Assembly (NCBI GenBank): GCA_034421095.1
Contig: DAOUKR010000026.1
Location: forward strand, 62,001-126,000
DNA: 64,000 bases
Direction of reading: 5' to 3'
DNA from: JAGWBG01 sp034421095
GTDB taxonomy: Bacteria; Chloroflexota; Dehalococcoidia; Lucifugimonadales; JAGWBF01
Position 1 is the first letter of the stretch. Each line of letters opens with the position of its first letter. A program made the position numbers and the translations under genes. Of this stretch, positions 17,996 to 26,396 are shown in pieces. Below the pieces are notes generated by a model, which saw only the letters and a program-made list of their open reading frames with translations, was not told the DNA's origin and did not search any database.

Positions 17996-19039
17996 ATGAA
18001 GATTCTTGGCATCGAGACATCCTGTGATGAGACTGCCGCAGCCGTCGTGGAGGACGGGCGCAAGGTACTGTCTAATATTATCGCGTCCCAGGTGGACATC
18101 CATGCTCACTACGGTGGCGTGGTCCCGGAAGTGGCCTCCCGCCAACACGTTATCCACATGGCACGCACCGTCGCCGAAGCCCTGGAGGTCGGTGGGGTGA
18201 CTATGAAGGAGCTAGACGCCGTGGCAGTAACCTACGGCCCCGGCTTGGCGGGCTCTCTATTGGTGGGTCTGAACTTCGCCAAGGCCCTGGCGTTCTCTCT
18301 GGGGATACCTCTGCTGTGTATGAACCATCTTGAGGGGCACATATACTCCGCTTGGCTCCAGCGTGACGGTGATGGTGCGCCCGACCCGGAAAGGGAACCG
18401 GGGTTCCCATTCCTGTGCCTGATTGCCTCCGGGGGGCACACCGACTTGGTACGAATGGAAGCGCACGGAAGGTATCGGCTGCTGGGACGCACCCGAGACG
18501 ATGCCGCAGGTGAAGCCTTCGATAAAGCGGCCCGTATTCTGGGCCTTGGGTTCCCCGGCGGGCCGGAGATTCAACGGGTGTCCGGTGGCGCTCTTGGTAC
18601 AGAGGCCCTTCCGCGGGCCTGGCTAAGAGACAGCCATGATTTCAGTTTTAGCGGCGTCAAGACTGCCCTGCTGCACAAGGCCCAGGACAGGGGCATCTAT
18701 CCGCCCCCTGGAGAACTGGAGGGGGCGGATATGGAGAGAGAGGTGCGGGAGATGGCCTCAGCCTTCCAGGACTCCGTGGTGGACGTCATGGTCTCCAAGA
18801 CCCTGGAGGCGGCGGAGAAGCAGGGCGCCAGGGGCATCATCCTTGGGGGAGGCGTGACCGCCAATGCCTTGCTTCGTGAAAGAGTGGTGCAACAGTCCGG
18901 CCTGCCGGTACTCATTCCTCCACCTATCCTTTGTACCGACAACGGGGCGATGATGGCTGCCTGTGGCTACCAACATCTGATCAGGGGCCACAGTTCCACC
19001 TTCGACCTTGACGTGGATCCCAGCCTGTCTTTGGAGTAG
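17996..19039 (+). CDS. tsaD: tRNA N6-adenosine threonylcarbamoyltransferase
   Basis: TsaD transfers the threonylcarbamoyl group to A37 of tRNAs that read ANN codons, working with TsaB, TsaE and TsaC. The protein starts MKILGIETSCDETAAAV, the ASKHA-fold phosphate loop. It has the metal-binding histidines in NHLEGHIYS, plus GRTRDDAAGEAFDK and GFPGGPEIQ. Its 347 residues match the family. AGGTGG lies five bases before the chosen ATG at 17996; an in-frame ATG nine bases upstream is less well placed. A DUF1015 gene follows after 27 bases, so the two probably share a transcript. The 228-base gap before it contains the divergent start region for the 86-residue gene. Confidence 0.97.
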   Translation: MKILGIETSCDETAAAVVEDGRKVLSNIIASQVDIHAHYGGVVPEVASRQHVIHMARTVAEALEVGGVTMKELDAVAVTYGPGLAGSLLVGLNFAKALAFSLGIPLLCMNHLEGHIYSAWLQRDGDGAPDPEREPGFPFLCLIASGGHTDLVRMEAHGRYRLLGRTRDDAAGEAFDKAARILGLGFPGGPEIQRVSGGALGTEALPRAWLRDSHDFSFSGVKTALLHKAQDRGIYPPPGELEGADMEREVREMASAFQDSVVDVMVSKTLEAAEKQGARGIILGGGVTANALLRERVVQQSGLPVLIPPPILCTDNGAMMAACGYQHLIRGHSSTFDLDVDPSLSLE

Positions 19040-19066
19040 AAGGTCTGATAACGGAGTTATAGATAA

Positions 19067-20368
19067 ATGGCAGATGTACGCCCCTTCAGGGGTCTGAGAT
19101 ACAACACCGAGATAGTGGGAGAGTTGGCTAACATCGTCTCTCCTCCATTCGACACCATACCGCCCGAGCTTCATCGGTCCTTGCACCTGCAAAGCCCCTA
19201 TAACGTCGTCAGGCTTGAGGCCGGTGAGAGGCTGCCATCGGACACCGACCGGGACAACCGCTACACTCGCTCCGCCGCATTGTTCGCAGATTGGATGGAT
19301 AAGGCAATCCTGGTCCGGGAGGCTTCACCTGCCTTCTACCTGGTGCAGCATACCTTCATGTCCAGGGGTAGGGAGATGTCCCGTCTGGAGCTTATGGCCC
19401 GTGTCAGGCTGGAGGAATACGAGCGACGGGTGGTACTACCCCATGAATACACGAGGGACGAGGACAAGCGTGACCGTCTTGCTCTGATGGATGCTTGTAA
19501 TGCCAACTTCAGCCCGATTATGTGCCTCTACCGCGACGGAGAACGCAGACTGTCATCCACCTTCCGTCTCGTCATGGCCGTACCGCCCATAATGGACTTT
19601 TCCGACACGGGAGACCAGGGTTATCGGGTGTGGAAGATAGACGACCAGGACCAGATAAGGGAAATAAGCGAGGTCTTGGCATCAAGGCCCCTCTATATAG
19701 CCGACGGCCATCACAGATATGAGACGGCGCTGACATATCGAGACCGCATACGGCTTGGTCACGCCGGGGGGCAGGACGACGGGGATGCGGCGTTCAACTT
19801 TATGATGATGGGCCTTGTAGAGTTTGACGACCCGGGTCTGATGGTGCTCCCCTACCACCGCGTGTTGGGAAGCCTGTCGGATGAGGCTCTGGCCCAAGTG
19901 AGGAACAAGCTCAGCGAATTCTTCGATTCGGAAGACTTTTCGGGAGGAGTCCAGGCGGGATTGGGAAAGTTACTGGATGAGATAGAGGTTCGGGGAAAGG
20001 ACCTGCTTGTCATGGGTCTTCTGGACCCCGGAATATCCAATGGCTATCGGCTCCTCACCCTGAAGCGTGGGATTGCGAGAGATGAGTGGAGTCCGGTCGG
20101 CGACTCTGAAGCCTGGATACTGGAGGAGCAGGTGCTGAAGCCTATACTGGGGGACTCTCTCGGCAAATGTATTGATTACGTCCACGACGGGCATGAGGCA
20201 GAGGAAAGGGTCAGAGGGGGTGAGTTCCAGATGGGATTTTTCCTCAAGCCATTTCCTCTGGGCCTGTTCGAGACAATCATGGATATGGGGCAGCGACTTC
20301 CACCCAAGGCCACCTTCTTCTACCCCAAGCTGCCCACAGGGCTGGTGATTAACCTGATGGAGGGGTAA
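19067..20368 (+). CDS. DUF1015 family protein
   Basis: This is a 433-residue member of the DUF1015 (COG4198-like) family. It shows the N-terminal block VRPFRGLRY-VSPPFDTIP and the central motif IADGHHRYETALTYRDR. The family is widespread and often annotated as HTH-like or ParB/sulfiredoxin-fold related, but no reaction is firmly established. The length is typical. It is probably cotranscribed with tsaD, which may be chance. Its stop is six bases from the stop of a convergent coiled-coil gene. Confidence is high for the family and none is offered for function. Confidence 0.88.
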   Translation: MADVRPFRGLRYNTEIVGELANIVSPPFDTIPPELHRSLHLQSPYNVVRLEAGERLPSDTDRDNRYTRSAALFADWMDKAILVREASPAFYLVQHTFMSRGREMSRLELMARVRLEEYERRVVLPHEYTRDEDKRDRLALMDACNANFSPIMCLYRDGERRLSSTFRLVMAVPPIMDFSDTGDQGYRVWKIDDQDQIREISEVLASRPLYIADGHHRYETALTYRDRIRLGHAGGQDDGDAAFNFMMMGLVEFDDPGLMVLPYHRVLGSLSDEALAQVRNKLSEFFDSEDFSGGVQAGLGKLLDEIEVRGKDLLVMGLLDPGISNGYRLLTLKRGIARDEWSPVGDSEAWILEEQVLKPILGDSLGKCIDYVHDGHEAEERVRGGEFQMGFFLKPFPLGLFETIMDMGQRLPPKATFFYPKLPTGLVINLMEG

Positions 20369-20374
20369 GGTACC

Positions 20375-20824
20375 TCAGAGTTCGCCTTCGTGGAAGCTGG
20401 AAGTTATAGCCCGCTCGGCCTGCTTGCTGTACTCGGCTATGAACTCCTCAAGACGGCGCATCTCGGCAACTACGCCATCGTCTGCGCTGGGCGCACAGCC
20501 CGATCTCGACTTGAGGTCTTTCAACGCCTCCTTGGCCTCTTCAACCTTCTGGGTCAGCTCAAGGGCGCTTAGCTCATCGGTGGCCTTTTGCTTGATGGCC
20601 AGAAGATGTTGCTTGGTCGCCTGGGCGTAGTTCAGGCGTTCCTGAATCTCTGCCATTGAAGACAGAACAATGTCCAGTGTGATTCGGCCATACATGGCCT
20701 GCCTGGGGAGCCGGTTAAGCTGGGTGCGGAACTGCCGAATTGTGCTATCCAACTGCTCCTCTCTGGACTTTATCTCCGCCAGAAACAGCCTCAATCTGGC
20801 CGTAGCCTGCCGTAGCTGGACCAT
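20375..20824 (-). CDS. Coiled-coil hypothetical protein (149 aa)
   Basis: The protein is almost wholly alpha-helical and rich in Glu, Lys, Arg, Gln and Leu. Long heptad-like stretches run over most of its length (for example RLFLAEIKSREEQLDSTIRQ and LTQKVEEAKEALKDLKS). No signal peptide or membrane segment is visible. It has one cysteine, in SRSGCAPSADDG, a likely flexible break between helices. Coiled coils are weak evidence for homology, so no function is given. A repeat-filled gap lies upstream and the DUF1015 gene converges from the other side. Confidence 0.6.
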   Translation of the reverse strand: MVQLRQATARLRLFLAEIKSREEQLDSTIRQFRTQLNRLPRQAMYGRITLDIVLSSMAEIQERLNYAQATKQHLLAIKQKATDELSALELTQKVEEAKEALKDLKSRSGCAPSADDGVVAEMRRLEEFIAEYSKQAERAITSSFHEGEL

Positions 20825-20849
20825 CTTTCCTCCCCTTTTTACCCGCCAT

Positions 20850-21110
20850 CCCCTGGATTCCGGCCCGTGGCCTACGCCAGAGCAGGCTCTTCACCGCGGA
20901 ATTGCCCAAGGCCTTGTGAGGCCAGGTAAGGGGATGAAAATGGAGCGTCACCGGCTCAGGCAATCTCTTCCCCCTCGATGGGGGAGGTTAGAGCCTGTCC
21001 CCGTATCGAGTACGGGGCAAGCTCTGAACTTGATTCAGGAATGGGGGTGATACCCCCCACCTCAATCCTCCCCCGCAAGAGGAGAGGAAGTTGGCTAATT
21101 TCAGAGTAAC
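20850..21110. repeat. Intergenic repeat cluster
   Basis: The 306-base gap between the coiled-coil gene and serA contains no gene. It holds the palindrome CCCCGTATCGAGTACGGGG, a CCCCCTCGATGGGGG hairpin and, at 21049-21079, 31 bases identical to 178-208. The right end (GGTTTTTCAGAAGTGTCCTAG) is weakly like the terminal repeat of the element at 48345-48464. Confidence 0.65.
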
Positions 21111-21130
21111 GACGGTTTTTCAGAAGTGTC

Positions 21131-22708
21131 CTAGAGCCTCACCACTCTGGCGGACTCGATTTGTTTCAAGTCCCTGATTTCTTCAAGGACGTGTGGTGGG
21201 ACCGGGTCGTCAAGCCCGACAACCATCATGGCCTGGCCCCGGGGACTCATTCGCCCTACCACCATGAAGCTTACGTTGATGTCATTCTTGCCGGTGATGG
21301 TGCCCACGGCTCCGATGACCCCGGGCTGGTCCCTCTGCTCGACAAAAAGCAGGTAAGGGACCGACGGGACCATGTCCATCCAGAAATCGTTGACCCTGAC
21401 TATGTGGACTTCGTTGCGCATGGAAGTGCCGGCCAGGGTAATGTCGCCCTTGGTAGTCTGGAGGGTGACTGTCACAAGGTTCCCGTATTCCTGGGAGGCT
21501 GCACTTTTCCCCTCGGCTATCTTCAATCCCCGTTGCTGTGCCAACAAAGGCGCATTTATCAGGTTCACCCGCTCGCCGCTCACCTGATCCAGCAAGCCGG
21601 TGAGCACCGCGGATTTCAGGATGGCGCTATCGTGCTGGGCTATTTCGCCCTGATAGTTGATGCTTATTCCCACGAATTGGCCCTCTGCCATGTGGGTAAG
21701 GAGCTTACCCACGGTAGAAGCTACTGGCAAATAAGGGGCGACCATGGAGTGGACTTCGGGAGGCAGAAAGGGAGCGTTGACGGCGTTGCGGGTAGGCTCA
21801 CCTCGCAGCACTGCCATGACCTGCTCCGATGCCTCAATCGCTACCTCTCTCTGTGCTTCCTGGGTGGAAGCGCCCAAGTGAGGAGTGGCTATCACCTTGG
21901 GATGCTTTACAAGGGGGCTTTCACCGGGGGGTTCCTTGGAGAACACGTCCAGCGCGGCCCCCGCCAGGTTCCCTTCGTCAAGGGCCTTCACCAGGGCGTC
22001 CTCGTCAATTAGCTCCCCCCGGGCCACGTTAATCAGGCAAGAACCGGGCTTCATCAGGGCCAACTGGCGCTCTCCGATTAGACCGCGGGTATTTTCCGTG
22101 AGAGGGGTATGTACCGTAACGAAGTCTGCTCGGGACAGCAACTCCTCCAGTGAGGCCAGCGATACACCGAGGAAGCGAGCGTAGTCCGGTGTAACGAAGG
22201 GGTCGTAGACCGTGACGTGCATGGCAAAGCTCTGCGCCCGTCTTGCCACTTCCGAACCCACCCTGCCAAGGCCGATAATGCCCAGGGTCTTGTTGCGTAC
22301 TTCAATACCCATGAAGGCCCTGCGGTTCCACTCGCCCTGTTTCAAGGACTGGTGTGCTTGGGGTACGTTGCGGGCCAGGGACAGCATCAGGGCCAGGGTA
22401 TGCTCGGCCGCTGCTATGGTGTTGCCGGTGGGGGCGTTTACCACGGCGATGCCGCCGGCAGTGGCGGCGTCCAGGTCTATGTTGTCCACCCCAATCCCGG
22501 CCCTTGCGATGACCTGGAGCTGTTTCCCTGCCTGAATCACCTCGGCGGTGACCTTGGTCTCGCTGCGTACGATAAGGGCTTCGTAGTCGCCCAGAATCTC
22601 CATGAGCTCCTGGGCCTTCAAGCCCGTCCTGACGTCCACGTCGGCCTGGGTCCTAAGAAGCTCCACGCCTTCGGTATCTATTGGGTCCGCAATCAATATT
22701 TTTGTCAT
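21131..22708 (-). CDS. serA: D-3-phosphoglycerate dehydrogenase
   Basis: SerA oxidises 3-phosphoglycerate to 3-phosphohydroxypyruvate with NAD, the first step of serine synthesis. This is the long form, 525 residues from the ATG at 22708. It has a substrate domain, an NAD domain (LGIIGLGRVGSEVARR), the catalytic region with INVARGELIDEDAL and ATPHLGASTQEAQ, an intervening ASB domain and a C-terminal ACT domain (LLFVEQRDQPGVIGAVG) that usually binds serine for feedback. The start lies seven bases after the stop of the aminotransferase gene, which implies one operon. Confidence 0.96.
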   Translation of the reverse strand: MTKILIADPIDTEGVELLRTQADVDVRTGLKAQELMEILGDYEALIVRSETKVTAEVIQAGKQLQVIARAGIGVDNIDLDAATAGGIAVVNAPTGNTIAAAEHTLALMLSLARNVPQAHQSLKQGEWNRRAFMGIEVRNKTLGIIGLGRVGSEVARRAQSFAMHVTVYDPFVTPDYARFLGVSLASLEELLSRADFVTVHTPLTENTRGLIGERQLALMKPGSCLINVARGELIDEDALVKALDEGNLAGAALDVFSKEPPGESPLVKHPKVIATPHLGASTQEAQREVAIEASEQVMAVLRGEPTRNAVNAPFLPPEVHSMVAPYLPVASTVGKLLTHMAEGQFVGISINYQGEIAQHDSAILKSAVLTGLLDQVSGERVNLINAPLLAQQRGLKIAEGKSAASQEYGNLVTVTLQTTKGDITLAGTSMRNEVHIVRVNDFWMDMVPSVPYLLFVEQRDQPGVIGAVGTITGKNDINVSFMVVGRMSPRGQAMMVVGLDDPVPPHVLEEIRDLKQIESARVVRL

Positions 22709-22715
22709 ATCTTCA

Positions 22716-23837
22716 TTACCCTGCTGCGGCATGAGCCGGTTTGAAGCCTACCTTGGGCAGCGTCGTTTCCAGGGCCTGGAGCACCTCCCGTATATCCTCC
22801 TCCGGCACCAGGCCCATGTGCCCAATGCGGAATACCTTGCCCTGAAGGACTCCCTGCCCCCCTGCCAGCACTACCGAATGTTCCTCTTGCATAATCGTCG
22901 ACAGCTTCCCTGCGTCCACGCCCTCGGGGACCTTGACCGATGTCACGGTATCGGAGGCGTGGGCCTCGTCTGCAAGAAGCTCGAGGCCGAGCGCCCTGAC
23001 GCCCTGGCGGGTCATGTTGGCGATATGCTTGTGGCGCTTGAAGACGTTCTCCATACCCTCTTTTAGCATCATGCCCAGGGCCACGTCCAGGCCGTAGAAG
23101 AGGGACAGGTTGGGGGTCCAGGGAGTCTGTCCCCGTTCCAGGTATCGCTGGGCCGCCGGTAGGTCGAAGTAGAAGCGCGGCATCTTCGCGGTCTCCCGGG
23201 CATTCCACGCCTCCTCGCTGACGCTTACGAAAGAGAGGCCCGGCGGGACCATCAGCCCCTTCTGAGAGGCTGTGCACACCATGTCGCAGCGCAGCTCGTC
23301 GGTGGGGAGGGGCACACAGCCCATGCTGCTTACCGCGTCCACCAGCAGCAACGCGTTGGACTCCTCTTTCACCACCTTCGATATGCTTGCCAGGTCGTTG
23401 GTGATGCCGGTTGAAGTCTCGTTGTGGGTTACCTGAACGGCCCTTATCTCCGGGTCTGCTCTGAGGGCCTGGCGGATGGCATCGGGGTCGGCGGCCGTGC
23501 CCCACTCAAAGTCCATCTTTATCACGTCAGCTCCGTAGATTCTGGTAACATCGGTGAAGCGGTCTCCGAAGTAGCCCACGCTCACGGCCAGAACCTTGTC
23601 TCCCGGAGAAAGGGTGTTGACCACCGCAGCCTCCAGGGCGCCGGTGCCGGAGGCGGTGAGGATATACATTCTGTTCTGGGTCATGTAGACCTGCTTCAGC
23701 TTCTCCGTAATGCCTATGATAAGCTCTCTGAACTCAGGCCCTCTGTGGTTAATCATGGAGGTGCTCATGGCCTCCAGCACCTCGGGCGGGCATGGGGTGG
23801 GGCCTGGAGTCCTGAGATTCTGTCGGGGAATTTTCAC
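22716..23837 (-). CDS. Class V aminotransferase (serine-pyruvate/serine-glyoxylate type)
   Basis: This PLP enzyme of 373 residues belongs to the alanine-glyoxylate/serine-pyruvate aminotransferase group. It has the N-terminal TPGPTPCPPEVL, LLVDAVSSMG, and the PLP lysine in TASQKGLMVPPG. Lying directly before serA, it probably transaminates 3-phosphohydroxypyruvate or hydroxypyruvate in serine synthesis, as inferred for similar serA-linked genes in Dehalococcoides-like bacteria. No serC or serB is in the window. The start is a GTG preceded by AAGGAGG, and that site overlaps the tyrS stop codon. This implies translational coupling within ribF-tyrS-aminotransferase-serA. Confidence 0.9.
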   Translation of the reverse strand: MKIPRQNLRTPGPTPCPPEVLEAMSTSMINHRGPEFRELIIGITEKLKQVYMTQNRMYILTASGTGALEAAVVNTLSPGDKVLAVSVGYFGDRFTDVTRIYGADVIKMDFEWGTAADPDAIRQALRADPEIRAVQVTHNETSTGITNDLASISKVVKEESNALLLVDAVSSMGCVPLPTDELRCDMVCTASQKGLMVPPGLSFVSVSEEAWNARETAKMPRFYFDLPAAQRYLERGQTPWTPNLSLFYGLDVALGMMLKEGMENVFKRHKHIANMTRQGVRALGLELLADEAHASDTVTSVKVPEGVDAGKLSTIMQEEHSVVLAGGQGVLQGKVFRIGHMGLVPEEDIREVLQALETTLPKVGFKPAHAAAG

Positions 23838-23846
23838 GGTGCCTCC

Positions 23847-25052
23847 TTATTTTTCTGTATCAGCGTCAACCGTTTTGACGAACTGCCGTCTGCCAAACTT
23901 TATTATTTCTCCAGGCTGGTGCATCACTTCCTTATAGATTTTCTGGCCGTTGTATTCCACGGCCCCCTGGCTGATTAGCCGCTTTAGCTCGTTGCGGCTT
24001 CTGGTTGGGAAGGCCCTTGTGAACACCTCCGACGTGGACGTACTTCCTCCCAGCGCAACTTGCAGGTACTGCCCGCCATCCTCCGGCGCCTCCCGTCGCT
24101 GTACCACTCTCTCGAAATGCTCCGCCGCCGCTCTAGCGTCCTCAGCCCCGTGAAACTGGCCGGTTATCTCTCCCGCCAGACGCTTCTTCAGCTCCATCGG
24201 GTTCACCGAGTCCGCTTCCATTGCTCGGCCCATCTCCTCCAACTCCTCCCGTGCCACGTCGGTGAGGTACTCGAAGTACTGAATGATGAGGCCGTCAGGC
24301 AGGGACATGACCTTGCCGTACATATCGTTGGGCGGGTCCTCGACTGCTATGTAGTTCTCCAGGCTCTTGCTCATCTTACGCGACCCGTCGGTGCCCACCA
24401 GAATAGGCATGAGGAAACACTGCTGTAGGCGCTGGCCCATCATCCCCTGAAGCTCTCTCCCGACCAGGAGGTTAAACTTCTGGTCCGTGCCTCCAAATTC
24501 CACGTCCGAGTTTATGACCACCGAGTCGTAAGCCTGGAGCAAGGGATAAAGGAGCTCCGTGATGGCTATGGGTCTGTGGGCCTCGAATCGCCGGGCAAAG
24601 TCGTCACGCTCCAGGAACTGGGCGATGGTAAACCGGCTGGTAAGACGTATCACGTCTGCCAGCGTGAACTTGCCGAACCACTCACTCTGCCATACGGCCT
24701 GGGTGCGGTCCCTGTCCACCACCTTGAAGAACTGGCGCATATAGGACTCGGCGTTGGATACCACCTCCTCATGGGTTAGCATGGTGCGCGTGTTTGACTG
24801 GCCGCTGGGGTCGCCTATCTGCGCTGTCCAGTCGCCGACTATAAGTATTACCTGGTGGCCCAACTCCTGTAGCTGGCGCAGCTTCCGCAGCCCCACCACG
24901 TGACCCAGGTGAATATCAGGCCTGCTGGGGTCGAAGCCCATCTTCAGACGCAGCGGTTTGCCATCCTGGAGGAGTCTCTCGAACTCCCCTTTGACGATTA
25001 TCTCGCTCACGCCTCGGGCTGTAATTGTGTCAAGGGTGACTGCATCAAGCAC
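23847..25052 (-). CDS. tyrS: Tyrosyl-tRNA synthetase
   Basis: TyrRS charges tRNA-Tyr. The 401-residue class I synthetase has the HIGH motif as HLGH (48-51), the KMSKS loop intact at 226-230 and a C-terminal S4-type RNA-binding domain (RNELKRLISQGAVEYNGQKI). The order and length are those of the TyrZ-like branch rather than the E. coli TyrS branch. The start is a GTG with a weak upstream site. No T-box leader is visible in the 86-base gap after ribF. Confidence 0.96.
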   Translation of the reverse strand: MLDAVTLDTITARGVSEIIVKGEFERLLQDGKPLRLKMGFDPSRPDIHLGHVVGLRKLRQLQELGHQVILIVGDWTAQIGDPSGQSNTRTMLTHEEVVSNAESYMRQFFKVVDRDRTQAVWQSEWFGKFTLADVIRLTSRFTIAQFLERDDFARRFEAHRPIAITELLYPLLQAYDSVVINSDVEFGGTDQKFNLLVGRELQGMMGQRLQQCFLMPILVGTDGSRKMSKSLENYIAVEDPPNDMYGKVMSLPDGLIIQYFEYLTDVAREELEEMGRAMEADSVNPMELKKRLAGEITGQFHGAEDARAAAEHFERVVQRREAPEDGGQYLQVALGGSTSTSEVFTRAFPTRSRNELKRLISQGAVEYNGQKIYKEVMHQPGEIIKFGRRQFVKTVDADTEK

Positions 25053-25138
25053 GGCTTTACCGTTTCCCTTTGATGTGCTTATCGCAACGGTTGGGCTAGA
25101 ATCCCCCTCCAGGGTGATTTTGATAGGGCAGCCTGTGA

Positions 25139-26080
25139 CTAGCTCCTGAAGACCTCCGGCGGGTGTGACAGGATTTCTCTGGCTTGTTCAACGTCCGTGT
25201 TCATCTGTTTAACAAGGGCCTCAATGCTGGAGAAGGCCTCCTCAGACCTCAGTCGCCGGACGAACTCCAGAGTTACGTTGCTCCCGTAGATGTCCTCCTG
25301 AAAGTCCATGATAAATGCTTCTACGGTTCTGCCCTTTACTCCAAAAGTGGGCCGCACCCCTATGCTGGTGGCCGCCTGGTAGCGCCGGCCCCCCACCACG
25401 GCCCAGGTGGCGTATATGCCGTCGGCCGGTGTAACAAGATCAGGTCCCACGGCGAGGTTGGCGGTAGGAAACCCCAACTCCCGGCCACGACGGTCTCCCT
25501 CCACCACCGTGCCCGTGAGGGAGTACCAGCGTCCCAGCATCCGACTGGCGTTCTCCACGTCTCCCTGGCCCATCAGACTGCGTATTACGCTGCTTCTGAT
25601 GACGATTCTGTCCACCAGGACCGGCTCCACCGGTTTTACCCAGAACCCTAACTCTGCTCCAAGCTGTTTGAGGGCCGGGATGTCTCCTTCTCGGTTGTGG
25701 CCCAGGGCGAAGTCCGGCCCCACAATGAGTCCCTTCATCTTCAAGCGTTTGGAAAGCAGAGATGCAAACTCCGATGCCCTCAGGAGGGAAAGCTCCTCTG
25801 TGAAATCCACGGAGACTACCAGGTCTATCCCCTGACCCTTCAGGAGGGCCACTCGCTCATCCAGGGCAGTTATGTACCGCAGGTTTACCCCCGGAGTCAG
25901 TACCAGTCTGGGATGATTTCGGAAAGTCAGGACGGCGGACAGCAGGCCTTCGCTCGAAGCCGCCGCCTTGAGGTGTTGCAACAATTGTTGATGGCCCAGA
26001 TGCACCCCGTCGAAGGTCCCAATGGTCAAGACCGTATCTCCGGAAGGAGATACTTTGGTCAACTCTTGGTCAAACGTCAT
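25139..26080 (-). CDS. ribF: Bifunctional riboflavin kinase/FMN adenylyltransferase
   Basis: RibF converts riboflavin to FMN and FMN to FAD. The N-terminal nucleotidyltransferase has GTFDGVHLGH (21-30) and GPDFALGHNREGD. The C-terminal kinase has GRELGFPTANL and a typical ending. From the ATG at 26080 it has 313 residues, normal for the family; an in-frame GTG at 26095 is an alternative start. It is first in a probable operon with tyrS, the aminotransferase gene and serA. Its cofactors serve the many flavin enzymes in this window. No FMN riboswitch is visible upstream. Confidence 0.95.
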   Translation of the reverse strand: MTFDQELTKVSPSGDTVLTIGTFDGVHLGHQQLLQHLKAAASSEGLLSAVLTFRNHPRLVLTPGVNLRYITALDERVALLKGQGIDLVVSVDFTEELSLLRASEFASLLSKRLKMKGLIVGPDFALGHNREGDIPALKQLGAELGFWVKPVEPVLVDRIVIRSSVIRSLMGQGDVENASRMLGRWYSLTGTVVEGDRRGRELGFPTANLAVGPDLVTPADGIYATWAVVGGRRYQAATSIGVRPTFGVKGRTVEAFIMDFQEDIYGSNVTLEFVRRLRSEEAFSSIEALVKQMNTDVEQAREILSHPPEVFRS

Positions 26081-26281
26081 CCTGGTTATTTCCACCCAAC
26101 AAGACTGGGGATGGCCCCGGACTGCACACCATTTCAAAGGCCGTCAGCGCACTCGGATAGGCCCGGCGCAATCCAAGAGGGATGGTAACACAGCCATGGA
26201 TAAGCGTCAACTTGGCCTTAAGCAGGTTTCCGGTCCGAGGAACCGCACCTGTGCAGCGAGTGTGGACGCCTAATGTAGGGT

Positions 26282-26322
26282 CACAGACCTGGAGGCCACT
26301 CGTCACCGCCTCCAGGTCTGTG
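26282..26322 (-). terminator. Perfect 15-bp inverted repeat, possible transcript-end hairpin
   Basis: CACAGACCTGGAGGC and its exact complement are separated by 11 bases. The hairpin lies 75 bases downstream of the stop of the lipoprotein gene on the minus strand. No T-run follows on either strand, so it is not a classic intrinsic terminator. It could stabilise the 3' end or be a binding site. Confidence 0.45.
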
Positions 26323-26396
26323 CAGGAAAGAGATACTTTCAGGATGCCGGCCAGGACCTTCAGTTTGTAGACACGTACTTCGTATCTACATTCCAC

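Noticed and set aside
25053..25138. Possible T-box leader before tyrS
   Set aside because: The gap is only 86 bases and shows no T-box sequence or specifier hairpin.
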